A stretch of 64,000 bases of DNA from contig NZ_CP110012.1 of NCBI RefSeq assembly GCF_025947365.1, positions 3,596,001 through 3,660,000 on the forward strand, written 5' to 3'. The position numbers and the translations under genes were made by a program. The number at the start of each line of letters is the position of its first letter. Positions within the stretch are counted from its first letter, which is position 1. This document shows positions 40,788 through 49,977 of the stretch, piece after piece. The DNA comes from Flavobacterium sp. N502540 (GTDB taxonomy: Bacteria; Bacteroidota; Bacteroidia; Flavobacteriales; Flavobacteriaceae). The notes beneath the pieces were generated by a model. It was not told the DNA's origin. It saw only the letters and a list, made by a program, of their open reading frames with translations, and made no database searches.

Positions 40788-43181
40788 ATGAGTGAACAAA
40801 GTTGTTTTCATTGCGGACTTACGATTCCTAAAAATGAAGTAATCAATTTTGATGAAAAGAAGTTTTGCTGCGCCGGTTGTAAAACGGTTTACGAAATTTT
40901 TAGTCTTCATGATTTAACCGGTTATTATGATTTTGAAAATGCACCCGGCGCTACTCCACAGGATATCACAGGTAAATATGACTTTTTAGACAATGAAGCT
41001 ATTCTTTCGAAAGTATTAGAGTTTCAGGAAGGAAATACCGCCATTGTTTCTTTAAACATTCCTTATATTCATTGCAGTTCCTGCATTTGGATTTTAGAGA
41101 ATTTAAACAAAATACAGCCCGGCATAAGTCTTTCTCAGGTGAATTTCCCGGAGAAAAGGGTTCGGATTACCTTTAATTCAGATACCGTTTCTTTGAAAAC
41201 TATCGTTTATATGCTTAGTTCTATAGGCTATGAACCTTATATCAGTCTGGAAAATTATGAAACGGGTAAAAATAATGTCGACAGAAGCTTAACGTATAAA
41301 TTAGGTGTTGCCTTTTTTTGTTTCGGAAACATCATGTTACTGTCGTTTCCGGAATATTTTGAGATAAAAGAATTCTGGCTGGACAATTACAAACCTTTTT
41401 TCAGAATCCTGATTTTTATTTTGGCTTTGCCCAGCTTTTTGTATTCGGCAAGTGGTTATTATGTTTCCGCTTACAAGAGTATCAAATCGGGAATGCTGAA
41501 TATAGATATTCCAATTGCATTGGGAATTATTGTGATGTTTGTTCGAAGTACTTTTGATATCGTCATGAATTATGGATCAGGTTTCTTTGATAGCTTGACA
41601 GGACTGGTTTTTTTCATGTTGCTCGGAAAGATGTTTCAGATTAAAACCTATAGCTTTTTAAGTTTCGAAAGAGACTTCAAGTCCTATTTTCCAATTGCTG
41701 TGACCAGAATTAATTCCGATACTTCAGAAGAAAGTATTCCTGTTTACGATGTTTTAAAAGGAAACAGATTGCTCATTCGAAATCAGGAGCTTATTCCTGT
41801 TGATGGAATTCTGATTAGTGAAAAAGCAGAGATCGATTATAGTTTTGTAACGGGAGAGGCGGTTCCGATCACTAAGAAATCAGGAGATAAAGTTTTTGCA
41901 GGAGGAAAACATATTGGTAAAGTGATCGAAATGGAAGTGTTGCATTCGGTGTCACAAAGTTATCTGACACAATTATGGAGTAATGAAATCTTCCAGAAAA
42001 AAGTGCTTCAGAAGCATAAAACAATAACTGATGCGATTAGTAGGTATTTTACACCATTGTTATTATTAATTGCTTTTGCAGGCTTTGGTTATTGGATTTT
42101 TATGGATGCCAATACCGCTTTTAATGTCTTTACTGCGGTTCTGATTGTCGCCTGTCCATGTGCATTGGCGCTTACTGCACCGTTTACGTTTGGTAATATA
42201 CTGCGAATCATGGGGAAACAAAAAATGTACCTCAAAAATGCCTTGGTAATTGAGCAGCTGGCAAAAGTGGATACGATTGTTTTTGACAAAACCGGAACGA
42301 TCACCACCAATAAGAAATCGAATATTGTGTATGAGGGAAATCCACTCTCTGAAGAAAACTATATACTTATTAAAAATGTTCTTCGTGCTTCTAATCACCC
42401 TTTGAGCCGAATGTTGTATGATTTCCTGCCGGATTCAGATAGAATAAAAATTAATGATTTTCAGGAAATTACCGGAAAAGGAATTCAGGCTTCTGCAGAG
42501 AATGCTACAATCAAAATTGGATCTGCCGCCTTTGTTGGTAGTCCTGTAACGGAATTATCCGAAATCGAAAAAACAGGTCTTCATATTAGAATCGATGGTA
42601 CTTATTATGGAAAATTTACATTCCAGAATAAATATAGGGATGGATTAGAAAAACTTTTTTCAACATTGAGTCATGAGTACCAAATAAAGGTGCTTTCAGG
42701 TGATAATGATGGAGAGCGCGCTACTTTGGAAGCCATTTTACCTAAAAACACAGAACTGATTTTTAATCAGAAGCCGGAGCAAAAGTTAGAATTTATCAAA
42801 AAATTGCAGGACGAAGGTTGTAATGTGATGATGGTTGGAGACGGTTTAAACGATGCAGGTGCTTTGGCACAAAGTAATGTTGGAATTTCGATCTCTGAAA
42901 ATGTCAATGTTTTCTCTCCTGCCTGTGATGCTATACTGGACGCAAGTGAGTTCTCGAGGCTAAATTATTTTTTAAAATTATCACACAAGTCTATTACAAT
43001 TATTAAAATGAGTTTTGTCTTGTCACTGTTGTATAATGTTGTTGGGTTATCCTTTGCAATTACAGGAAATCTGTTGCCATTGGTTGCGGCTATTATTATG
43101 CCTTTAAGCACAATTACGATTGTAAGTTTTGTTACGATTATGTCTAACTATTTCAGTAATAGTAATTTAAAATCATTATAA
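40788..43181 (+). CDS. ccoI: Copper-transporting P-type ATPase of cbb3 oxidase assembly
   Basis: CcoI moves copper for insertion into the CuB centre of cbb3 oxidase. The 797-residue protein starts MSEQSCFHCGLTIPK; 20 in-frame codons upstream overlap the promoter. It has an N-terminal Cys-rich metal-binding domain (CFHCG, then FCCAGCK), an HMA-type domain with HCSSCIWIL near 92, transmembrane helices with the copper-binding CPCAL motif near 455, the phosphorylation motif DKTGT near 499, and GDGLND near 683. It is separated from ccoS by a 109-bp gap containing its own operator. Confidence 0.93.
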   Translation: MSEQSCFHCGLTIPKNEVINFDEKKFCCAGCKTVYEIFSLHDLTGYYDFENAPGATPQDITGKYDFLDNEAILSKVLEFQEGNTAIVSLNIPYIHCSSCIWILENLNKIQPGISLSQVNFPEKRVRITFNSDTVSLKTIVYMLSSIGYEPYISLENYETGKNNVDRSLTYKLGVAFFCFGNIMLLSFPEYFEIKEFWLDNYKPFFRILIFILALPSFLYSASGYYVSAYKSIKSGMLNIDIPIALGIIVMFVRSTFDIVMNYGSGFFDSLTGLVFFMLLGKMFQIKTYSFLSFERDFKSYFPIAVTRINSDTSEESIPVYDVLKGNRLLIRNQELIPVDGILISEKAEIDYSFVTGEAVPITKKSGDKVFAGGKHIGKVIEMEVLHSVSQSYLTQLWSNEIFQKKVLQKHKTITDAISRYFTPLLLLIAFAGFGYWIFMDANTAFNVFTAVLIVACPCALALTAPFTFGNILRIMGKQKMYLKNALVIEQLAKVDTIVFDKTGTITTNKKSNIVYEGNPLSEENYILIKNVLRASNHPLSRMLYDFLPDSDRIKINDFQEITGKGIQASAENATIKIGSAAFVGSPVTELSEIEKTGLHIRIDGTYYGKFTFQNKYRDGLEKLFSTLSHEYQIKVLSGDNDGERATLEAILPKNTELIFNQKPEQKLEFIKKLQDEGCNVMMVGDGLNDAGALAQSNVGISISENVNVFSPACDAILDASEFSRLNYFLKLSHKSITIIKMSFVLSLLYNVVGLSFAITGNLLPLVAAIIMPLSTITIVSFVTIMSNYFSNSNLKSL

Positions 43182-43227
43182 ATAATTCGGAAGTTATTTT
43201 TTATATTTTTAACATAGAACTTCGCCT

Positions 43228-43241
43228 ATGATAATTATCAT
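43228..43241 (+). promoter_or_regulatory. FNR-type operator upstream of ccoS
   Basis: ATGATAATTATCAT is a perfect 14-bp palindrome with the TGA-N6-TCA core. Its centre (43234.5) is 29.5 bp before the -7 octamer TAATTTTG, which puts it at about -41.5, the class II activator position. Confidence 0.75.
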
Positions 43242-43263
43242 ATTTTACCAGTCAATAACCAAG

Positions 43264-43271
43264 TAATTTTG
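43264..43271 (+). promoter_or_regulatory. -7 element of the ccoSNOQP operon
   Basis: TAATTTTG matches TAnnTTTG and lies 19 bp before the ccoS ATG. No -33 element is needed if the upstream palindrome is a class II activator site. Confidence 0.65.
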
Positions 43272-43290
43272 TTAGTATAAAACGTAAGGT

Positions 43291-43482
43291 ATGAGTGTTA
43301 TTTATCTATTAATTTCAGTAAGTATTTTCGTGGCAATTGGATTCTTTGTTGCTTTTATCGTAGCTGTCAAATCAGGACAATACGATGACGATTATACACC
43401 CTCAGTCAGAATGCTTTTTGATGATGAGACCAAAATTACCAGCCAAAAGAACAATTCATCAATAAAAGAAAAACAAGTATAA
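43291..43482 (+). CDS. ccoS: cbb3-type oxidase assembly protein CcoS
   Basis: CcoS is a small single-span membrane protein needed for cofactor insertion into cbb3 oxidase. The 63-residue protein has the N-terminal helix MSVIYLLISVSIFVAIGFFV and then the family motif KSGQYDDDYTPSVRMLFDDE. It ends 2 bp before the ccoNO ATG and is the first gene of the oxidase operon. Confidence 0.92.
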   Translation: MSVIYLLISVSIFVAIGFFVAFIVAVKSGQYDDDYTPSVRMLFDDETKITSQKNNSSIKEKQV

Positions 43483-43484
43483 TT

Positions 43485-45671
43485 ATGGAAATGGAACAGT
43501 TTTATTACGACAACAAAATTGTTAAAAAGTTCATTTACGCTACTATCTTATTTGGAGTAGTGGGGATGTTAGTAGGGCTTACCCTTGCGGTGATGTACCT
43601 TTTTCCCAACATAACAGATGGGATCTCCTGGCTTAGTTATGGCCGATTACGGCCTTTGCACACCAATGCGGTGATTTTTGCCTTCGTTGGAAATGCTTTT
43701 TTTGCAGGGATGTATTATTCGCTGCAGCGTTTGCTAAAAGCCAGAATGTTCAGCGACTTTTTAAGCAATCTGCATTTTTGGGGCTGGCAGCTTATCATTG
43801 TCGCCGCAGCAATCACCTTGCCTTTAGGGTATACTTCTTCAAAAGAATATGCTGAACTAGAATGGCCAATAGATATTGCAATTGCCCTTATTTGGGTAGT
43901 AATGGGGATTAATATGATTGGTACCATGCTGCGTCGTAGAGAACGTCATTTATATGTAGCCATTTGGTTTTATCTGGCCACATTTGTTACAGTAGCAGTG
44001 TTGCACATTTTCAATAATATTGAGATTCCGGTTTCAGCTTTCAAAAGTTACTCCGTTTACGCAGGGGTTCAGGATGCTTTAGTTCAGTGGTGGTATGGTC
44101 ACAATGCGGTTGCATTTTTCCTTACAACACCGTTTTTAGGGCTGATGTATTACTTTGTTCCAAAAGTAGCCAATCGTCCGGTATATTCTTATAGATTATC
44201 AATTATCCATTTCTGGTCGCTGATTTTTATTTATATCTGGGCAGGTCCACACCACTTATTGTATTCGGCTTTGCCAAACTGGGCACAAAATTTAGGAGTT
44301 GCATTTTCAGTAATGCTTATTGCACCGTCTTGGGGTGGTATGATCAACGGACTTCTAACCTTAAGAGGGGCGTGGGACAAAGTTCGTGAAGAACCGGTTT
44401 TAAAGTTCTTTGTAGTAGCAATTACCGGTTACGGAATGGCCACTTTTGAAGGACCGATGCTTTCTTTAAAAAATGTAAATGCTATCGCGCACTATACAGA
44501 CTGGATCGTTGCACACGTACACGTAGGGGCTTTAGCCTGGAATGGTTTCATGTCATTTGGTATTATTTATTGGTTGATTCCGAGAATGACCAAATCGGAT
44601 TTGTTTTCTAAAAAATTGGCCAATTTTCACTTTTGGATAGGAACTTTAGGAATCATTATTTACACAATTCCATTGTATGTAGCAGGTTTTCAACAAGCTT
44701 CAATGTGGAAACAATTTAATCCGGATGGAACTTTAGTTTATGGTAATTTCCTTGAAACGGTTACTGCTATTATGCCAATGTATTGGATGAGAGCCATTGG
44801 AGGTAGTTTGTATTTAATTGGAATGCTGACATTGGTGTACAATATTATTATGACCGTAAAAGCAGGTCAGACTATTGAAGACGAATTGGCACAAGCTCCG
44901 GCTTTACAAAGAATTAGTAGTGGAAGACTTAATGGAGAGAAATTCCATACCTGGTTGGAGAGAAAACCAATTCAGTTAACCATTTTGGCTACAATCGCTA
45001 TTTTAATCGGAGGTGTTATTCAGATTGTACCAACTATTATGGTTAAATCTAATATTCCGACCATCTCAAGTGTTAAACCATATACACCATTAGAACTTGA
45101 AGGACGTGATTTATATATCAGAGAAGGTTGCGTGGGATGTCATTCACAATCCGTTCGCCCTTTCAGAAGTGAAGTAGAGCGTTACGGACCACAATCAAAA
45201 GCAGGAGAGTTTGTATACGATCATCCATTTTTATGGGGATCAAAACGTACGGGTCCCGATTTGTTGAGAGTAGGTGGAAAATATAATGACAACTGGCATT
45301 TCAACCATATGTGGAATCCGCAAAGTACTTCAGCAGGTTCAATTATGCCGGGTTACAAATGGCTTTTTGATAACGAAGCGATGGATGTTTCCCTGACTCA
45401 GAAGAAAATGAAGGCAATGGTTTCACTTGGTGTTCCTTATACCGAAGAAGAAATCGCAAATGCTACTAAAACATTAAGAGCGCAGGCAATGACAATTGAA
45501 AAAAGTCTGGAGAACGATCCTGACTATGTAAAAAGTTATGAGGACAGTAAGAAAAAAGCAATTGCTAAAGGTGAAAAATTCATTCCGATGAATGAGAGAG
45601 AAATTGTCGCTTTAATTGCTTACATACAAAGACTTGGAACCGATATCAAAGTAAAGCAACCATCTAAATAA
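43485..45671 (+). CDS. ccoN: cbb3 cytochrome c oxidase, fused CcoN-CcoO subunit
   Basis: This 728-residue protein joins the catalytic subunit CcoN (about residues 10-480) to the monohaem cytochrome CcoO (about 515-728). CcoN shows the haem-ligand region GRLRPLHTNAVIFAF, WWYGHNAVAFFLTTPFLGLM, the CuB ligand pair in AGPHHLLYSALP and HVHVGALAWNGF. CcoO has one haem-binding motif GCVGCHSQ near 548 after a linker helix. It reduces O2 at low oxygen and pumps protons. The fusion is the Bacteroidota form; proteobacteria have two genes. Confidence 0.95.
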   Translation: MEMEQFYYDNKIVKKFIYATILFGVVGMLVGLTLAVMYLFPNITDGISWLSYGRLRPLHTNAVIFAFVGNAFFAGMYYSLQRLLKARMFSDFLSNLHFWGWQLIIVAAAITLPLGYTSSKEYAELEWPIDIAIALIWVVMGINMIGTMLRRRERHLYVAIWFYLATFVTVAVLHIFNNIEIPVSAFKSYSVYAGVQDALVQWWYGHNAVAFFLTTPFLGLMYYFVPKVANRPVYSYRLSIIHFWSLIFIYIWAGPHHLLYSALPNWAQNLGVAFSVMLIAPSWGGMINGLLTLRGAWDKVREEPVLKFFVVAITGYGMATFEGPMLSLKNVNAIAHYTDWIVAHVHVGALAWNGFMSFGIIYWLIPRMTKSDLFSKKLANFHFWIGTLGIIIYTIPLYVAGFQQASMWKQFNPDGTLVYGNFLETVTAIMPMYWMRAIGGSLYLIGMLTLVYNIIMTVKAGQTIEDELAQAPALQRISSGRLNGEKFHTWLERKPIQLTILATIAILIGGVIQIVPTIMVKSNIPTISSVKPYTPLELEGRDLYIREGCVGCHSQSVRPFRSEVERYGPQSKAGEFVYDHPFLWGSKRTGPDLLRVGGKYNDNWHFNHMWNPQSTSAGSIMPGYKWLFDNEAMDVSLTQKKMKAMVSLGVPYTEEEIANATKTLRAQAMTIEKSLENDPDYVKSYEDSKKKAIAKGEKFIPMNEREIVALIAYIQRLGTDIKVKQPSK

Positions 45672-45678
45672 CAGCATC

Positions 45679-45873
45679 ATGTTTGAGCAAATAAAACACA
45701 ATATGGAGAACATTTCGGGTATAGAGATTTACCCGATATTTTCCCTACTGATATTCTTTTTCTTCTTTGTAGGCCTGGGGTTTTGGGTATTCTCCTACAA
45801 GAAAGAAAAAATAGAGGAGATGAGTGCGATACCTTTGGATGAAGGGCTTATTATAATTTCAAAAGATAAATAA
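45679..45873 (+). CDS. ccoQ: cbb3 oxidase CcoQ-like subunit
   Basis: This 64-residue single-span membrane protein (FSLLIFFFFFVGLGFWVFSY at about 22-41) lies between ccoNO and ccoP, the normal position of ccoQ. The sequence is too short to assign by motif, so the call rests on size, topology and position. It ends 2 bp before ccoP. Confidence 0.75.
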   Translation: MFEQIKHNMENISGIEIYPIFSLLIFFFFFVGLGFWVFSYKKEKIEEMSAIPLDEGLIIISKDK

Positions 45874-45875
45874 AA

Positions 45876-46817
45876 ATGAAAAGATTTTTCCCAGTATATG
45901 TAAGAGTGCCATTGATTTTTTTCATTGTCTTTGCTCTCATGGAATATTTTATAGATTCCGGTGACAGACCGGCTTTTATTAAGTATCCAATGGTTTCCAT
46001 TTTTCTCTTTGTTTTTCTGTTTATTCTGATTGCAATCGAAATAACACTGAATGCCGTTAATCGCGTAATGTACGAATTAATGTCACCGGAAGAAAAAGCA
46101 AAAGCCGATCATGAAAAGAGTTTAAGTCTGACCGAAAGTACCTGGTACAAAGAGTTGATGCATAAACTAACACAAACAGAACCTATTGAAAGAGAAGGCG
46201 ATTTGTTGATGGATCATGATTATGACGGTATCAAAGAGTTAGATAATAATTTACCGCCTTGGTGGGTATACCTATTCTACATCTGTATCATATTTGGTGT
46301 AATCTATGTGGCCCGTTACGATATTTTTGGAGGAGACGATCAGGAAACTGAGTTGAGAAAAGAAATGGCTCAGGCCAAAATAGATGTCGAGGAATACCTT
46401 AAAACAGCTCCCGATTTGATGGATGAAAAAACAGTCGTCTTATTAACAGATGATGCAAGTTTAGCAGCCGGTAAAGAGATCTTCATGACCAATTGTGCAG
46501 CCTGTCACAGAGCAGACGGTGGTGGACAAATTGGACCAAACCTGACCGATGATCACTGGATTTTAGGAGGCGGGATTAAAGAAATTTTCCATACGATTAC
46601 CAATGGAGGACGTGACGGAAAAGGAATGGTTTCCTGGAAAACCAACGGGATGAAGCCAAAGGAAATTCAAAAAGTAGCGAGTTACATTTTGTCTTTACAA
46701 GGCAGTAATCCAAAAGATCCAAAAGAACCGGAAGGAGAAGTTTGGGTAGACCAAAGCGCCCCTAAAAAAGGCGACACAGCAGATAAAACAAAAGATAGTA
46801 CAGAAGTTAAAAAATAA
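45876..46817 (+). CDS. ccoP: cbb3 oxidase subunit CcoP, monohaem form
   Basis: The 313-residue protein has transmembrane segments at about 8-25, 35-58 and 128-148, a Pro-rich NNLPPWWVYLFYI segment typical of CcoP, and a cytochrome c domain with a single haem motif NCAACHRADGGG near 206. Proteobacterial CcoP carries two haems; only one CxxCH is present here. The C-terminal tail is Lys/Asp-rich. It delivers electrons to CcoNO. Confidence 0.9.
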   Translation: MKRFFPVYVRVPLIFFIVFALMEYFIDSGDRPAFIKYPMVSIFLFVFLFILIAIEITLNAVNRVMYELMSPEEKAKADHEKSLSLTESTWYKELMHKLTQTEPIEREGDLLMDHDYDGIKELDNNLPPWWVYLFYICIIFGVIYVARYDIFGGDDQETELRKEMAQAKIDVEEYLKTAPDLMDEKTVVLLTDDASLAAGKEIFMTNCAACHRADGGGQIGPNLTDDHWILGGGIKEIFHTITNGGRDGKGMVSWKTNGMKPKEIQKVASYILSLQGSNPKDPKEPEGEVWVDQSAPKKGDTADKTKDSTEVKK

Positions 46818-46821
46818 TACC

Positions 46822-48240
46822 ATGTCAAATTTACCAGACGAAGCTTTTAGAGATACCATTGGAACCATTGATGAAGGCGGTAAGAGAAAGTTTATTTTTC
46901 CCAAAAAACCGTCTGGTAAATTCTACGAATACCGAAAGATCGTCAGCTATGTTTTGTTAGCCATTTTAATTGCGAATCCGTTTATAAAAATAAATGGAAA
47001 CCAGTTTATGATGTTCAACATTATCGAACGACGTTTCAATATATTCGGGTTTCCATTCTGGCCACAGGATTTTTATCTTTTTGTGATCTCAATGTTGGTG
47101 GGTGTTGTATTTATAATCCTATTTACAGTTGTTTTTGGAAGGATTTTTTGCGGATGGATTTGTCCGCAGACTATTTTTCTTGAGATGGTCTTCAGGCGAA
47201 TTGAATATTGGATCGATGGAGATCGCGGTGCACAAATGCGACTTGCAAAACAGGAATGGAACGCGGAGAAAATCCGAAAAAGAGCCATTAAATGGACTCT
47301 CTTTTTCTTAATTTCTTTCGGAATTGCCAATGTGTTTTTGGCCTATCTGGTGGGGAGTGACGAACTTTTCCTGATGGTAGAACAAGGACCGATTCAGCAA
47401 GCCAGTAATTTTATTGCGTTGCTTATCTTTACGGGAGTCTTTTATTTTGTGTTTGTCTGGTTCCGCGAGCAGGTATGTATCATTGCCTGTCCTTACGGGC
47501 GTTTGCAGGGAGTACTGTTGGATAATAAGTCAATCAATGTGGCGTATGATTTTGTACGTGGAGAAAAGGAGGAAGGTCGAGCCAAATTCAGTAAAAAAGA
47601 AGACAGAGCCTTAACCGGAAAAGGAGATTGTATCGATTGTCATCAATGCGTACACGTTTGCCCGATGGGTATCGACATTAGAAACGGAACACAGCTGGAA
47701 TGTACAAACTGTACAGCCTGTATTGATGAATGTGACTCCATCATGGAAAATGTTGGTTTACCTAAAGGACTTATTCGTTACGCGTCTGAAGACGAGATCG
47801 AGAAAAAAGCTCCTTTTAAGTTCACTACAAGAATGAAAGGATATACAGCTGTTTTGTTTATTCTGTTGAGTGTATTTGTTGGAATGTTGTTTTTAAGAAC
47901 CGATGTTCAGGCTATTATTCTACGTTTACCAGGACAGCTTTTTCAGCACAAAGGAGATAAGATCAGTAATGTATATACCTATAAAATTGTCAATAAGACA
48001 ATGAAAGATTATAATGATATCCATTTTGAGCTAATCGATCAAAAAGGTGAAATTAAAAATGTGGGAAAAACGCATTTTAAAATAGTTAAAGAAGGCATTT
48101 CGCAAGGAACATTGTTCATAGAAATAGATGAAGTACTTCTGGAGAGTGATAAAACGAAAGTTAAAATAGGGGTTTATAATGGTAAAGAGCTGCTGGAAAC
48201 CACTACCACTAACTTTTTAGGTCCGCGAAGTTTTAATTAA
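46822..48240 (+). CDS. ccoG: cbb3 oxidase accessory iron-sulfur protein CcoG
   Basis: CcoG (RdxA/FixG) is a membrane ferredoxin that reduces copper during cbb3 assembly. The 472-residue protein has several transmembrane helices, the NosR/NapH-like motifs GRIFCGWICPQTIF near 110 and CIIACPYGRLQG near 217, and two 4Fe-4S sites CIDCHQCVHVCP and CTNCTACIDECD at about 270-310. A C-terminal Ig-like domain follows. It starts 4 bp after ccoP. Confidence 0.94.
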   Translation: MSNLPDEAFRDTIGTIDEGGKRKFIFPKKPSGKFYEYRKIVSYVLLAILIANPFIKINGNQFMMFNIIERRFNIFGFPFWPQDFYLFVISMLVGVVFIILFTVVFGRIFCGWICPQTIFLEMVFRRIEYWIDGDRGAQMRLAKQEWNAEKIRKRAIKWTLFFLISFGIANVFLAYLVGSDELFLMVEQGPIQQASNFIALLIFTGVFYFVFVWFREQVCIIACPYGRLQGVLLDNKSINVAYDFVRGEKEEGRAKFSKKEDRALTGKGDCIDCHQCVHVCPMGIDIRNGTQLECTNCTACIDECDSIMENVGLPKGLIRYASEDEIEKKAPFKFTTRMKGYTAVLFILLSVFVGMLFLRTDVQAIILRLPGQLFQHKGDKISNVYTYKIVNKTMKDYNDIHFELIDQKGEIKNVGKTHFKIVKEGISQGTLFIEIDEVLLESDKTKVKIGVYNGKELLETTTTNFLGPRSFN

Positions 48241-48252
48241 AAAAATACGATC

Positions 48253-48702
48253 ATGAAAATAAATTGGGGTACCGGAATTGTCATTGCATTTGCATTGTTT
48301 ATGAGTTTCATTTTATATTTTGTTTTTGAAGTACAATCGAATAGTAAATACGACAATGATTTGGTTGTCGAAGAATACTATAAGCATGATTCGCATTTTC
48401 AGGAAGAAATGGCACGTATTCAAAACGCTCAGGATTTGCAGCAAAAACCTTCAATTGCCTATCATAAAGATGGAGTTGAAATAGTTTTTCCTGCCGTTTT
48501 TGAAAACAATAAAGTCAAAGGTAACATACTCTTATACCGTCCGTCAAATAAGAAATTTGACTTTAATACTCAAATTGCTTTAACAAACTCGGCGTTGTTA
48601 ATTCCGAAAAACAAACTCGTGAAAGGACGTTGGGATGTCAATATGGAATGGCAGTATGACGGAAAAAAATACCTGTCTAAAGAGGTAATCTATGTAAATT
48701 AA
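48253..48702 (+). CDS. FixH family protein
   Basis: The 149-residue protein has an N-terminal membrane helix (WGTGIVIAFALFMSFILYFV) and a periplasmic beta domain with the FixH-type opening YDNDLVVEEYYKHDSHFQEE and the end RWDVNMEWQYDGKKYLSKE. FixH/CcoH proteins act in copper delivery to, or stabilisation of, cbb3 oxidase. It follows ccoG by 12 bp. Confidence 0.9.
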   Translation: MKINWGTGIVIAFALFMSFILYFVFEVQSNSKYDNDLVVEEYYKHDSHFQEEMARIQNAQDLQQKPSIAYHKDGVEIVFPAVFENNKVKGNILLYRPSNKKFDFNTQIALTNSALLIPKNKLVKGRWDVNMEWQYDGKKYLSKEVIYVN

Positions 48703-48709
48703 CAGTATA

Positions 48710-48758
48710 AAGACCGATCAATTGAAAAGATTCCTTTTCAGTTGATTTTGTCTTTATT
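48710..48758 (+). terminator. Hairpin between fixH and the TauE/SafE gene
   Basis: AAAGAC-x4-CAATTGAAAAG pairs with CTTTTCAGTTG-x4-GTCTTT (one G-T pair, interrupted stem), followed by ATT. It could partly end the cco operon before the TauE/SafE gene. Confidence 0.5.
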
Positions 48759-48814
48759 CGCACAGCATTTTTACTTAGCAGTAGTAAAGTAGGCTGTATC
48801 AAAAAACTAAAAAG

Positions 48815-49516
48815 ATGTTGTATTCCGCTTTCATATTTGGATTAATCAGCAGTTTACACTGTATCGGAATGTGTGGTCCAATTGCCATGATGTTGCCTGT
48901 GGACCGACAAAATGAAGCTAAAAAGGTAATTCAAATTAGTACCTATCATTTAGGCCGATTGACTGCGTACGCAACCATTGGACTTATTTTTGGTTTATTA
49001 GGAAGAGGATTCTTTTTGGCCGGACTTCAGCAAAAAATGTCCATTTTTATTGGTTTGGCGATGATAGCCATTGTTCTAATTCCAGAAAAAGTCTTTTCCA
49101 AATACAACTTTTCCAAACCAGTCTATAAAATGATCTCCCGGGTAAAATCAAGCTTAGGGAATCAATTTAAAGACAGGAGCTATAAATCTCTCTTTACAAT
49201 CGGACTGTTGAATGGCTTTTTGCCTTGCGGAATGGTTTATGTTGCCTTATTTGGAGCTATAGCCATGCAAAGCGCCAGTTTAGGAGTGCTGTATATGCTA
49301 TTGTTCGGTTTAGGAACGATACCGTTAATGACGGTTGTTGTGTATGTCAATTCATTAATTAAACTTCCATTCCGAAATAAGATTCAGAAAGCAATTCCTT
49401 ATGTTGCTGTTATTATCGGAGTATTATTTATCCTAAGAGGATTAGGTCTCGGAATTCCTTACATTTCTCCATCCAATATGAGTTTGTTTGTTCAGTCGAC
49501 TCCTAATTGTCATTAA
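48815..49516 (+). CDS. TauE/SafE-family membrane protein of the cbb3 cluster
   Basis: The 233-residue protein has about six transmembrane helices, starting with MLYSAFIFGLISSLHCIGMCGPIAMMLP (CxxxC in the first helix) and including LLNGFLPCGMVYVALFGAIAM. The SxxHCxGMCGP and PCGMVY motifs are typical of the group next to cbb3 genes that is often annotated as CcoH-like or as a urease-type/copper transporter, and fits metal transport for oxidase assembly. It is 112 bp from fixH, behind a hairpin. Confidence 0.87.
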   Translation: MLYSAFIFGLISSLHCIGMCGPIAMMLPVDRQNEAKKVIQISTYHLGRLTAYATIGLIFGLLGRGFFLAGLQQKMSIFIGLAMIAIVLIPEKVFSKYNFSKPVYKMISRVKSSLGNQFKDRSYKSLFTIGLLNGFLPCGMVYVALFGAIAMQSASLGVLYMLLFGLGTIPLMTVVVYVNSLIKLPFRNKIQKAIPYVAVIIGVLFILRGLGLGIPYISPSNMSLFVQSTPNCH

Positions 49517-49977
49517 AAAGGAATCATGCGAAAACCTCTGTGTAGCATTAAAAGCAGAATAGCAGAAAAAGTTGTAAACTGATAAAAAAATGTGATTATA
49601 AAGGTTTACTCCTTAATCTTAAGAGTTATTAATGTCAACTGAAATACCATTTTAGAGGAGTTGATCTTAATTAGAATTTTCTTCCCCGGGTTTAAATGTT
49701 TGAAACAGATGTAAAAGGGCTGAAAGCCCAAAAGAATAAGCATAGTGCAACGCACAATGTGTTAGATAAAGATACAGAATTGCCCTGAAAGGGCAAGGCC
49801 CTCTGCAAATCATGTTGATTCGAATAAAAATCATACGATTTCTTAGAGGATTTCATAGAAAGCGGGATAGATGTTTTTTGTTGCACTTTAGTTTTTACCC
49901 TTTCAGGGTGTAAACAATTATCCCGGTCATTTGCAGTGCTCCGCAGGATACTATTGTTAATGTTCCTTCATAGCAAT
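49517..49977. repeat. Gene-free spacer with REP-like palindromic words
   Basis: This 460-bp spacer between the convergent TauE/SafE and hemN genes holds no supported gene. From about 49715 it carries GGGCTGAAAGCCC, GCAACGCAC, GCCCTGAAAGGGC and, in a reversed context at 49895-49910, CCCTTTCAGGG, followed by TGCAGTGCTCCGCAGG. These are short palindromes of the REP-like, dispersed kind found between genes of Bacteroidota. Confidence 0.65.

Noticed and set aside
49692..49886. 64-codon reverse frame
   Set aside because: It is made mostly of REP-like palindromic words and is not expected to be coding.
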